DNA of 11,125 nucleotides from positions 1 to 11,125 of the forward strand of contig JBASWO010000097.1 of the NCBI GenBank assembly GCA_049276515.1, written 5' to 3'. Positions 1 through 6,332 of the stretch are shown here, piece by piece. The stretch is from JAATFY01 sp049276515 (GTDB taxonomy: Bacteria; Pseudomonadota; Alphaproteobacteria; UBA9219). The stretch's first letter is position 1, and the number at the start of each line of letters is the position of its first letter. The position numbers and the translations under genes are program-made. The notes below the pieces were generated by a model. It ran no database searches. It saw only the letters and a list, made by a program, of their open reading frames with translations, and was not told the DNA's origin.

Positions 1-562
1 TCTCAAAACGTGAGATAGAAATCGAAGCACCATCAAAGCGCCAATTGACACCAAAATTGCCAGCTACTTTTTCCATCAATCCAGAGAGTGATCCTTCATA
101 GGCCATAGGCATAGTGGGGGCGTTTGATGCACCACCCGCTGCAGCTGCCGCAGCGGCGGCACCACGACCACCCGAGGTTGAGCCCACTTCTGTTTGACGT
201 ACAGGAATTCCGGTTTGTGCGCTGATTGCACCTGCAATTTCTGACAAGGTCATAGGCTCAGCCGAAATAAGCGTGATACCTTTATCGCCTTCAAATTTTG
301 TGGGGATAGGCATGCCACGATGCATGCGAAGTGCTGAATTTCCGGTCCAAACTTTATCTGTGATGACCAAAGGATTGTAGCGTTTTGGCGAATCGTAATT
401 GGCCATTTCGCCCATCGCTTTTTGAGCTGCAGCGGCGCGCTGATCGATCAAATTGCGAGTCTTCTCATCATTGCAACCAACCAAAAAAGTGGCTGCTAAA
501 ATGATGAGGCAAAACGGATAGATTGTCCGCTGGAAAAACCGGGGAGCAAAATCAACTGACAT
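1..562 (-). CDS. pilN: PilN-like type IVb pilus secretin lipoprotein, 3' part missing
   Basis: First 187 codons of an outer-membrane secretin of the PilN/BfpB family; the C-terminal ring-forming domain lies beyond the left edge. Seen: ATG at 562-560 preceded by GGAG (573-570) at good spacing, a hydrophobic signal segment (residues 16-28) and a lipobox LVGC with the lipidated Cys at residue 30. Residues about 94-120 and 155-187 look like secretin N-terminal subdomains, with YEGSLSGLMEKVA followed by a GVNWRF strand, typical of this family. Between them is a low-complexity Gly/Ser/Ala linker with eight Ala in a row (about residues 128-146). Family knowledge: such proteins form the outer-membrane pore for type IVb (bundle or thin) pili. 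It lies 14 bp after the pilL-like gene and is surely cotranscribed with it. Family certain to secretin level; PilN by context and lipoprotein type. Confidence 0.82.
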   Translation of the reverse strand, partial: MSVDFAPRFFQRTIYPFCLIILAATFLVGCNDEKTRNLIDQRAAAAQKAMGEMANYDSPKRYNPLVITDKVWTGNSALRMHRGMPIPTKFEGDKGITLISAEPMTLSEIAGAISAQTGIPVRQTEVGSTSGGRGAAAAAAAAGGASNAPTMPMAYEGSLSGLMEKVAGNFGVNWRFDGASISISRFE

Positions 563-576
563 AGAACGTCTCCACT

Positions 577-1611
577 TTAATCGCTGTAGCTATTGCCACG
601 CGCTTGAACAATTAAAACTTTTTGGCCCAAGCCGGGATTATTATGCAGCTCAGCAACGGGCTGAGGATGTGCATTTTCGAAGCCGGTCAAGATATGACGA
701 ACGGCATCTTCAAAATTACCTGTGTAACTGAATGACGCCTGAATCGGATAATCATATTCAGCGATCCAATTGATCTCGATACCTGCGCGGCTGGTCCAAA
801 GATCTAAAGTTTTATGCAAGCTTTCGCCGGCATCCGCTTTCCATGTCTGTGCAACCGAGGCAACAGATGGCGGCGGTGCGATACTTGTCGCAACTGGCAT
901 TGGCGGCACTAAAATATTTTCACTTGGATTTGGCGCTGGAGCTGCGGCCTTTGCCGAAACAGAAATTGGCGTTCCTTCTTGACGGCTGATTGTAACCATC
1001 TGGCCCTGCTCACGCATGAGAAGACCGGCTGCATCTAAAGCATCGCGCAAAGTCTCACGCCAAGGGCGGCCACCTTGGAAGGAAACCAAAATGCCAAGAT
1101 CAACATCAGGATCGATAGAAAAAGCATAACCAGCTGGTAGCATTTGGCGTAAAGCCACAGCCAAAGGCACTTGCTTTGCAAAACCTTTGACAACTTTAGG
1201 CTCGATTTCAACGATTTCAGTGAGGGGTTGTGGAGGTGTTTGAGCGGCGACTGGTGCAACCCAAGGTTCTGGTGCTGGCGCTTTAACAAGGGGTGCTGGC
1301 GGAACATAAGGCTCAAGAATCATTGTCTCAGTACGTGGCGAAACAGTAGGAGGCGCCACGGGACCGCCTTCAATAATAACGGGCGTAATCACTTCAGGCG
1401 CTTGTGTCGCAACGGAAGGCGCTGGGGCTGTAATAACAACGGGCGCTGGTGCTACCGATAAAGGAGCTGGTGTTGGCGAAATCACAACAGGAGCTTCAGC
1501 CGGTGCTGGCGAAACCATTTGAAACCCGGCCAAGGCGTATGAAGGGATTGAGAAAAGTGTGAAAATGAAGACGGCGATTTTAACGCGAGAAGTAGAAAGC
1601 CGAAGCGGCAT
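577..1611 (-). CDS. pilL: PilL/TcpQ-type pilus assembly protein with two tandem STN-like domains
   Basis: Exported 344-residue protein of the TcpQ/PilL kind, expected to work with the following secretin in type IVb pilus biogenesis. Seen: a clear signal peptide (basic start, hydrophobic KIAVFIFTLF, cleavage near ALA-GF at residue 28), then a Pro/Ala/Val-rich stretch about 100 residues long (33-130) that could span periplasm. Two related globular domains follow: residues 139-210 (VPLAVALRQMLPAGYAF, then VSFQGGRPW and a closing VTIS strand) and 256-338 (TWKADAGESLHKTLDLW, then FSYTGNFEDAV and a closing VLIVQ strand). The second matches the TcpQ C-terminal pattern best; the first resembles secretin N0/STN or DotD. 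A second Pro/Ala linker (220-253) joins them. No lipobox is seen. IncI R64 has pilM between pilL and pilN; here there is only a 14-bp gap. The pilL name rests on position and domain, not on alignment. Confidence 0.8.
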   Translation of the reverse strand: MPLRLSTSRVKIAVFIFTLFSIPSYALAGFQMVSPAPAEAPVVISPTPAPLSVAPAPVVITAPAPSVATQAPEVITPVIIEGGPVAPPTVSPRTETMILEPYVPPAPLVKAPAPEPWVAPVAAQTPPQPLTEIVEIEPKVVKGFAKQVPLAVALRQMLPAGYAFSIDPDVDLGILVSFQGGRPWRETLRDALDAAGLLMREQGQMVTISRQEGTPISVSAKAAAPAPNPSENILVPPMPVATSIAPPPSVASVAQTWKADAGESLHKTLDLWTSRAGIEINWIAEYDYPIQASFSYTGNFEDAVRHILTGFENAHPQPVAELHNNPGLGQKVLIVQARGNSYSD

Positions 1612-1650
1612 GGGTGATGCTCTTTCCTGACAAATCAGTCGTGCGGCGGA

Positions 1651-1679
1651 ATCTTAGGAGACTAACTGGGACGCGGCAA
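1651..1679 (-). promoter_or_regulatory. Putative sigma70 promoter for the pil genes
   Basis: Reading the minus strand, TTGCCG (1679-1674) and TAAGAT (1656-1651) are separated by exactly 17 bases; each matches four of six consensus positions. The site is in the only sizeable gap on this side, about 40 bp upstream of the pilL-like ATG and downstream of the stem-loop after icmT. Spacing and position support it; the box matches are only fair. Confidence 0.4.
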
Positions 1680-1716
1680 TATGCCGTTGAGAACGCTACA
1701 TGAAAGCTGGGTTTTT

Positions 1717-1755
1717 GCAAGCTTCTTGTGGTATTTGCGCCACAAAAGGGCTTGC
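1717..1755 (-). other. Long imperfect stem-loop between icmT and pilL-like gene
   Basis: On the minus strand the outer arms GCAAGC (1755-1750) and GCTTGC (1722-1717) pair over 6 bp. An inner TTGTGG (1745-1740) pairs with CCACAA (1731-1726), extended by a T-G wobble and a T-A pair. A small asymmetric internal loop separates the stems, and the apical loop is 8 nt (1732-1739). It begins 9 bases after the icmT stop. No T-run follows on either strand, so it is not a classical intrinsic terminator. It could protect the 3' end of the tra transcript, act as an RNA processing or attenuation site, or be a protein-binding inverted repeat. Confidence 0.5.
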
Positions 1756-1764
1756 GATTATTCC

Positions 1765-2031
1765 TCAACCGTAATCAATCCAGCGGCGTTGTGTGGTGCG
1801 CTGATTCGCGGGACGGTGACGGCCCAAAAGCCAGCTACGTAAAGCCCGCAACGAAGCCTCAAAAGTCAGACCGCGACGTTCCAGCGCCCAAAACACAAAC
1901 ATAATCACGATGGCCGTAATGAAAGTCCATAACCGGGCATGAACTAAAAAAATCAGGATGGCTACGAAAGCGCGCGCATCAAGCGCAAAAAAGCGCGCCG
2001 GTTTTTGAGTATTGCGCCAATGAATATCCAT
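1765..2031 (-). CDS. icmT: IcmT/TraK-like type IVB secretion inner-membrane protein
   Basis: Small 88-residue protein matching IcmT (Legionella, about 86 aa) and IncI TraK in length, topology and motifs. Seen: HWRNTQKPARFFALDARA at the N-terminus, where the WR...RFF.lDARa pattern is the family signature. A hydrophobic segment follows at about 22-49, interrupted by a basic/aromatic HARLWTF turn, which could give one long or two short membrane helices. Then comes ERRGLTFEASLRALRSW and a basic tail. Family knowledge: IcmT is an essential inner-membrane component of Dot/Icm systems with an incompletely defined role. The start lies 8 bp after the dotB stop with only a weak AAGAA ribosome site, so it is probably coupled to dotB. 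Position right after dotB copies the traJ-traK order of IncI plasmids, which strongly supports the call. It is the last gene of the tra unit before the stem-loop. Confidence 0.87.
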   Translation of the reverse strand: MDIHWRNTQKPARFFALDARAFVAILIFLVHARLWTFITAIVIMFVFWALERRGLTFEASLRALRSWLLGRHRPANQRTTQRRWIDYG

Positions 2032-2039
2032 TGTTTTTC

Positions 2040-3233
2040 TTAATCCAGAGTATCGTCGTCGAGATCAGCGTCAGTACCTGAATAGCCATGGGTTAGCAAT
2101 AAATGCGTGCGACGATCAATCATGCCTTCTTTGAAGGCTTTGGTTGCGGTTTGCTCCATGGTTTGGCCGTAACGCTCAAGAAGCTTTTGCGTCTCAGACG
2201 TCCAACGCTCAACAGGCAGTTCTAAAAGTTTTTCTCTGATTTTTTCATCAAAAACCAAAAACTCACGCAATCCCAAACGGCCACCACCGACACGTGGCAC
2301 CAAAACTTGGGTTACAATCATGCGCAAGGTTTCCATCATAGCGAAGGCGCGTTCAGTTCTCTCAGCTGGCTCGAACACACTCACCATACGGCGCACGGTT
2401 GCCGCAACACCAATGGTGTGAACAGTTGAGAAAACCAAATGGCCCGTTTGTCCCGCCTCAATGGCAGCGCTGACTGTTTCACGGTCACGTGCTTCACCGA
2501 CGAGAATAATATTGGGCTTACGACGCAAGGCATTACGAACACCCGCAGCAAAGCTCGCTAAATGCCGAGGAATTTCTGATTGTGCCACCAACGACCGTGG
2601 GCCTGAGATAGCATCATATACATATTCAATCGGCGCTTCATAGGTGAGCATTTTGCCGCACCCTTCTTCGCGCTCAACCAACATGCGACAACCCGCAGCA
2701 AGCAATGTTGTTTTACCGCTACCGGTTGGTCCTGTAACCAAAATGAGGCCTTGGCGTTGCGACCAGTTTTCAACAATTTTTTCTTCGATGCCTAAATCTT
2801 TTAGAGTCGGCGGCAAAGATGGCAGAACGCGCAATGTGATTTGTACAGCATCGCGCCCTTTGCTCATCAGCGCCGTGATGTTGACACGAAAACGAAGACG
2901 CGTATTGCGATCAGGCCTGACTTCGTATGACAAATCCAAATCACGTCCGGAGGCTAATTTAGCGAGAGCATCCGCGCCATAAATACGCGTCAAAATATTC
3001 GCCATATCAGCGGAATCGAGACTGCGACGGGTTATAGGAAAGAGTGTGCCATCAACTTCAATATAAACGGGTCGATCCGTTTGGATGGTGATGTCGCTGG
3101 CGCGCTTTTGCGCACCCCATTGCAGCATCTCATCAAGATGCTCTTCATTGATGCGCAAAGGCTCACCCGTCCAGGTGCCAATCTTTAGCGCCAGCTCATC
3201 AATCTTGGTGTTTACCGTGTGGCCGGTGTCCAT
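2040..3233 (-). CDS. dotB: DotB/TraJ hexameric secretion ATPase
   Basis: Cytoplasmic AAA-like ATPase of the PilT/VirB11 superfamily that powers type IVB secretion. Seen in 397 residues: an N-terminal PAS-like part containing ASDITIQTDRP (45-54) and YIEVDGTLFPITRR, Walker A GPTGSGKT (168-175), Asp box TYEAPIEYVYD (197-207), Walker B NIILVGEARD (241-250), His box TGHLVFSTVHT (263-273), and a C-terminal helical domain with a very acidic end (DADLDDDTLD). All ATPase motifs are intact. Length is close to DotB (about 377 aa). The ATG at 3233 has GGAG six bases upstream and lies inside the end of dotC (22-bp overlap), implying coupling. Family knowledge: DotB docks on the DotO ring of the Dot/Icm complex, and TraJ is its IncI counterpart. 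A PilT retraction ATPase is the alternative, but the dotD-dotC-dotB-icmT neighbourhood excludes it. Confidence 0.95.
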   Translation of the reverse strand: MDTGHTVNTKIDELALKIGTWTGEPLRINEEHLDEMLQWGAQKRASDITIQTDRPVYIEVDGTLFPITRRSLDSADMANILTRIYGADALAKLASGRDLDLSYEVRPDRNTRLRFRVNITALMSKGRDAVQITLRVLPSLPPTLKDLGIEEKIVENWSQRQGLILVTGPTGSGKTTLLAAGCRMLVEREEGCGKMLTYEAPIEYVYDAISGPRSLVAQSEIPRHLASFAAGVRNALRRKPNIILVGEARDRETVSAAIEAGQTGHLVFSTVHTIGVAATVRRMVSVFEPAERTERAFAMMETLRMIVTQVLVPRVGGGRLGLREFLVFDEKIREKLLELPVERWTSETQKLLERYGQTMEQTATKAFKEGMIDRRTHLLLTHGYSGTDADLDDDTLD

Positions 3234-4141
3234 GTTGTGCTCCGGGGAATAAGCGCCGAAGGCCCTGTAATGGTTATACCGCGATCACCAATACGCATTT
3301 CTTTACCACCACCCGTTATGCCCCGATCATCCGAGAGCGCATAAGGTGGAGAAATCATATTTTGTGCGAGAAGTTCACGGTAACGGATCATGCCGATATA
3401 GTCATTGGTCAAACGATCAAGATCCGCTTCAAATGTATCGTTGGCTTGTTGGATGCCAGCTTTCCAACCTTCTTTGACGTAACCACGCCATGCGGCACGC
3501 TCAATACTATCTTTAGGCAACAATAAAGCTGGTGGTGGATCAACCCGACCCCAATCACGCTCAAGATAGAGATGCCAATTGCGCGGTGCTGTTACGATGC
3601 GTGCGACGCGGTTGATACGATAAACGCGATCTGCCACAGCCGCTTCTTGACCACCCGAATTGACGAGCACGGCCCGTTGCGCTTCTGAGACGATAGGTGG
3701 CTCAATCAAAAGTCCTGAAGGTGCTGCAATCAAGAGACGAGAAAAATTAAACGTCTTATTGAGACTGGTGTCATATTCCGCCAAGCGACGTTGAATTTCA
3801 AAAGTACGATAAGCTAATCCGCCACGTGCGCCATAAGAGAGTGCCGCTTCATGAATAGCATCAGCACGAATTTGCAAAGCCATAGCATCTGGTTTTAAAA
3901 CTTCATCGACGCCCTGACTTTGATCTTCGAGGTCTTGCAAAACGGGTGGTGGTGGCGTTGGGCCGTCTTTGCTGCCGGCTGAAAACATATCGCCCTTATA
4001 AGCATCCCAGGCTGAACCTGATGTTGTTTGCAGATTGCTATCAGCTGCATAAGCAGATGCCGACAGAGCTACAAAAGCTAAAGCCAGGGCAACAGTGAAA
4101 GCGCGAAAGGTCACGGCGTTATTTGATTTCGCTGCGTGCAT
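3212..4141 (-). CDS. dotC: DotC/TraI-like type IVB core-complex protein, no lipobox
   Basis: Exported 309-residue protein of the DotC family (IncI TraI), part of the outer-membrane core of type IVB systems. Seen: signal peptide (MHAAKSNN, hydrophobic core 15-28, cleavage near AYA-AD at residue 32) and a helical region RADAIHEAALSYGARGGLAY (92-111). The family hallmark then follows in the C-terminal half: NWHLYLERDWG (188-198), EGWKAGIQQANDTFEADLDR (224-243), and GMIRYRELL with a nearby SPP. Start choice: a longer frame opens with GTG at 4186, but the ATG at 4141 begins directly at the signal peptide and overlaps dotD by 23 bp, as coupled genes do. Odd: Legionella DotC is a lipoprotein, whereas this ATG-started protein contains no cysteine at all, so it cannot be lipidated. 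A Gly-rich tail (276-309) containing two DRGIT copies is another lineage feature. Confidence 0.9.
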   Translation of the reverse strand: MHAAKSNNAVTFRAFTVALALAFVALSASAYAADSNLQTTSGSAWDAYKGDMFSAGSKDGPTPPPPVLQDLEDQSQGVDEVLKPDAMALQIRADAIHEAALSYGARGGLAYRTFEIQRRLAEYDTSLNKTFNFSRLLIAAPSGLLIEPPIVSEAQRAVLVNSGGQEAAVADRVYRINRVARIVTAPRNWHLYLERDWGRVDPPPALLLPKDSIERAAWRGYVKEGWKAGIQQANDTFEADLDRLTNDYIGMIRYRELLAQNMISPPYALSDDRGITGGGKEMRIGDRGITITGPSALIPRSTTWTPATR

Positions 4142-4637
4142 AAGGCACCGATTGATCGCTAGCAGAATAACGCACTTCGATAACACCTGAGCCTGTATCT
4201 ACAGCAAGGTCAGCTCTATGACCTGCTTGCAAACCAATATCACGCAAGACATGAAGGATTGGCTTTTGATACGCATCGATCGTCACGTTCAAAGGTACGG
4301 GCGGGACATTACCTTTGACATGAAAACGCATGCCTGAACGGTCGGCCAATGTTCTCGTGATTTGCTCAATGGGGCCTGACCAACGAATGGAAATGGGCTG
4401 CATCAAATTTGATGGCGCATTGCTGTAATCTTCGATGGGTTGCGTATTGGGATTTTTTTGTTGTTCGATGCCGGCGATGCTGTCGAGAGCTTGCGCAGCT
4501 TTATCAGCAGCCATAGCTAACTTCACCGTCACAATATCGGGCTCAGTCGCGACAGGCGTTACTGATTTATCATGTTCACAGCCCGCTAATACGAGCGTGG
4601 CAACAGACAGAAGGAGGAGCCGAGAAGAAGCGTTCAT
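4119..4637 (-). CDS. dotD: DotD/TraH-like outer-membrane lipoprotein
   Basis: Lipoprotein of 172 residues matching DotD (IncI TraH), which helps to bring the DotH-type protein to the outer membrane. Seen: signal segment LLLLSVATLVLAGC with Cys20 as the lipidation site, and a linker helix KLAMAADKAAQALDSIAGIE (39-58). The family domain is at 76-156: PISIRWSGPIEQITRTLADR, then a GMRFHV strand, VPLNVTI and HVLRDIGLQAGHRA. Family knowledge: this domain has the secretin N0 (STN-like) fold. The ATG at 4637 is preferred because AAGGTG sits just upstream; an in-frame GTG at 4655 would add six residues without a better ribosome site. It is followed by dotC with a 23-bp overlap and preceded by a 49-bp gap after the small membrane protein gene, where I see no promoter. 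Confidence 0.9.
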   Translation of the reverse strand: MNASSRLLLLSVATLVLAGCEHDKSVTPVATEPDIVTVKLAMAADKAAQALDSIAGIEQQKNPNTQPIEDYSNAPSNLMQPISIRWSGPIEQITRTLADRSGMRFHVKGNVPPVPLNVTIDAYQKPILHVLRDIGLQAGHRADLAVDTGSGVIEVRYSASDQSVPYARSEIK

Positions 4638-4686
4638 AGTCACCTTGCGAATCACGTGTCTAACTTAGGTGGATTTCAAGCGTATG

Positions 4687-4968
4687 TCATCTAGACTTAA
4701 GAAAATAAAGCGCAAAGCCTAAAAAGCAACCGGCTGGGAGTAAGACCAAAAATCCGGTAAACCACAGACCCGACAGCAGAAAATAGAGAGCAACGACAAA
4801 CAGGGCGCTGGCGGCCATGCCATAGATGATAGAGGCCCCAGGAAGCTTGTCCGGGGCCGTTTGTTGCTGAGGCGAAGCGATTGGTCGTGACTTAAGGACG
4901 GTGGGCAAAGTCTGGTTTTTTTGCCCAGAAGGCACTGGCAGGATAATTTTTTGTAGCCAGTTCGCCAT
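4687..4968 (-). CDS. Small two-helix membrane protein of the type IVB operon
   Basis: Unrecognised 93-residue protein. Seen: a polar, basic, Pro/Gln-containing N-terminal half (1-44) and two closely spaced hydrophobic helices at about 47-66 and 69-90, separated by a short SGLWFTG turn and ending in KSR. Both ends are therefore probably cytoplasmic, with the basic half inside. The start lies 2 bp after the stop of the DsbC-like gene and has no evident ribosome site, so it depends on coupling. IncI and Dot/Icm loci contain several tiny inner-membrane proteins with such a layout (for example IcmC, IcmD or IcmV types), but nothing specific identifies this one. It is real judging from its fit between two solid genes, consistent frame and clear helix pattern; its function is unknown. 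Confidence 0.75.
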   Translation of the reverse strand: MANWLQKIILPVPSGQKNQTLPTVLKSRPIASPQQQTAPDKLPGASIIYGMAASALFVVALYFLLSGLWFTGFLVLLPAGCFLGFALYFLKSR

Positions 4969-4970
4969 GT

Positions 4971-5867
4971 TTAGGGCGCCACATCTGTTAGGACAGCGCT
5001 GACCTTATCAGGCTCGCCCTGGAGCACTTTTACTTTACCTAATTTATCGCGGTAAACGAGATAAGGCGTTGCCGTAATATTCCAGCGATCAACAAGGATA
5101 TGATTGGCGCGCACAGCGCTAAGAGCGTTCGGGTCAGCTACACCGGCGAGCTGACTTTTATCGCCTTCTACATATTTATCCCAAACTTGAAGGGCATCTG
5201 CTGACCGTAAGAGACGCGCGGCTGCACGTTCATTATCACTATCCTTGGCGCCAATCGGAACCATAAAAATTTGCAGTTGGTTTTTCACAACACTCTCACG
5301 CAAAGCCCGCCAGGTTTTTTGGCAATGTGGGCAATTCGGATCCATGATCATAAAGACCTGGCTTGAGCCCTCGCCCAACACCACACCTGATGAGGCAGCC
5401 AATTCTTTGACCAGCTGTTCGCCAGGTGATGCTGTTGGCGCTGTAGGAATATTGCCAGCAGCGATTGATGTTAAGTTATTTGGATCAAGACCTGCTTTGA
5501 CGGCGGTAGCATTGACCTGTTCTTTAGCGGCAGCATTGGTAACGAGGGCGCTTAGTTCTAAATTGCTGTTCATAAGGCTTTGCACTTGAGCGGCGGTAAT
5601 ATTCTCGCCATTTTCACCGAAAAGGGCTCCAACAAGAGCGTGTTTTTTATCAGGTGTGCTGTAGAGGATTTGCATGCGGTTATCTTTAAAGATGAACCAA
5701 CCATCAAGCCCTGCGCGTGTTCCAAGATAATAAAGTTTAGTCCCAAGCTTTGCGATGCTCGCCAAAACCGGATTGTTCATAGGATCAGGTTCACCCTTGG
5801 CTGCTAAGGCAGGACCATGGGCTAGAAGCATCACAATCAAAACGATGAGATGTAAAATTTTAGACAT
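4971..5867 (-). CDS. Periplasmic DsbC/DsbG-like thiol:disulfide isomerase (TrbB-type)
   Basis: Exported 298-residue thioredoxin-fold protein. Seen: signal peptide (MSKILHLIVLIVMLLAHGPALA, cleavage near residue 22), then an N-terminal region like the DsbC/DsbG dimerisation domain (LYYLGTRAGLDGWFIF and ILYSTPDKKHALVGALFG, 45-84). An Ala/Pro-containing linker follows (85-165), and then a thioredoxin domain with VFMIMDPNCPHC giving active-site CPHC at 179-182. The cis-proline loop is ITATPYLVYRD (264-274). DPNCPHC is typical of the DsbC/DsbG group rather than oxidising DsbA. ATG at 5867 has GAGAG six bases upstream. IncI plasmids carry a comparable gene, trbB. Inference: it corrects or forms disulfides in exported Cys-containing parts of this same operon (the 446-, 191- and 386-residue proteins upstream). 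Catalytic residues are intact. Confidence 0.87.
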   Translation of the reverse strand: MSKILHLIVLIVMLLAHGPALAAKGEPDPMNNPVLASIAKLGTKLYYLGTRAGLDGWFIFKDNRMQILYSTPDKKHALVGALFGENGENITAAQVQSLMNSNLELSALVTNAAAKEQVNATAVKAGLDPNNLTSIAAGNIPTAPTASPGEQLVKELAASSGVVLGEGSSQVFMIMDPNCPHCQKTWRALRESVVKNQLQIFMVPIGAKDSDNERAAARLLRSADALQVWDKYVEGDKSQLAGVADPNALSAVRANHILVDRWNITATPYLVYRDKLGKVKVLQGEPDKVSAVLTDVAP

Positions 5868-5879
5868 GTTCGCTCTCGA

Positions 5880-6332
5880 TCAGCGCTGGGCGTATTTTCT
5901 ATAATATTGCATTGGAACATCGTGCTTGACCAGACCCCTACGATCCATAGCCGCTACAACTTTAGCGGCATAGCGCGAGCCAATGCCAGGTGTTGCCGAA
6001 TGATAGTGAGAAATACCGCCATAATAGCTACCAGTATTTTTGATTTTTTGCTGCAAAATCCAGGCCGATACATGAACATTCACGCAGCCATCATCTTTGA
6101 GCCAGGTATAAGCCGTCTTATCATTGACCTTCCAAATTTTGGCCAATTTGGGGACCCACAATGTGTTGACCTGCATCGGACCTAAATCATAACTGCCATT
6201 AAAATTAGGACCGACCGCTTGGCCTACACGACCACCTTCAATTTCCATAATACCGATCATAATGGCAGGCGGCACTTGATAGGTATTTGCCGCCATCAAA
6301 AGACATGCTGCCAAGGCTTGCGCCGTGATCAT
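5880..6332 (-). CDS. T4SS lytic transglycosylase (SLT/VirB1-like), no evident signal peptide
   Basis: Peptidoglycan-cleaving enzyme of the soluble lytic transglycosylase fold, 150 residues, covering little more than the catalytic domain. Seen: helix AACLLMAANTYQVPPAIMIG (8-27), catalytic Glu in MEIEGG (E32 by analogy with the ESG motif), then GSYDLGPMQVN (47-57) corresponding to the GLMQIN motif. WLKDDGCVNVHVSAWIL (78-93) and the HYHSATP motif (109-115) follow, the latter typical of conjugation-associated members. Start: ATG 6332 overlaps the previous stop as ATGA (6329-6332). An in-frame GTG at 6341 with AAGGA upstream is possible and would add three residues. With either start the catalytic fold begins at once and no export signal is visible, which is unusual because its substrate is periplasmic. 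It sits 12 bp before the DsbC-like gene. Confidence 0.87.
   Translation of the reverse strand: MITAQALAACLLMAANTYQVPPAIMIGIMEIEGGRVGQAVGPNFNGSYDLGPMQVNTLWVPKLAKIWKVNDKTAYTWLKDDGCVNVHVSAWILQQKIKNTGSYYGGISHYHSATPGIGSRYAAKVVAAMDRRGLVKHDVPMQYYRKYAQR

Noticed and set aside
131..160. Ala/Gly codon run in the pilN-like gene as a simple-sequence contingency repeat
   Set aside because: The eight Ala codons are mixed (GCC, GCT, GCG, GCA), so it is a protein-level linker rather than a slippage-prone DNA repeat.
1580..1768. Minus-strand frame of 62 codons spanning the icmT-pilL gap
   Set aside because: It overlaps the stem-loop, the promoter and the start of the pilL-like gene. Its translation has no recognisable features and no good ribosome site.
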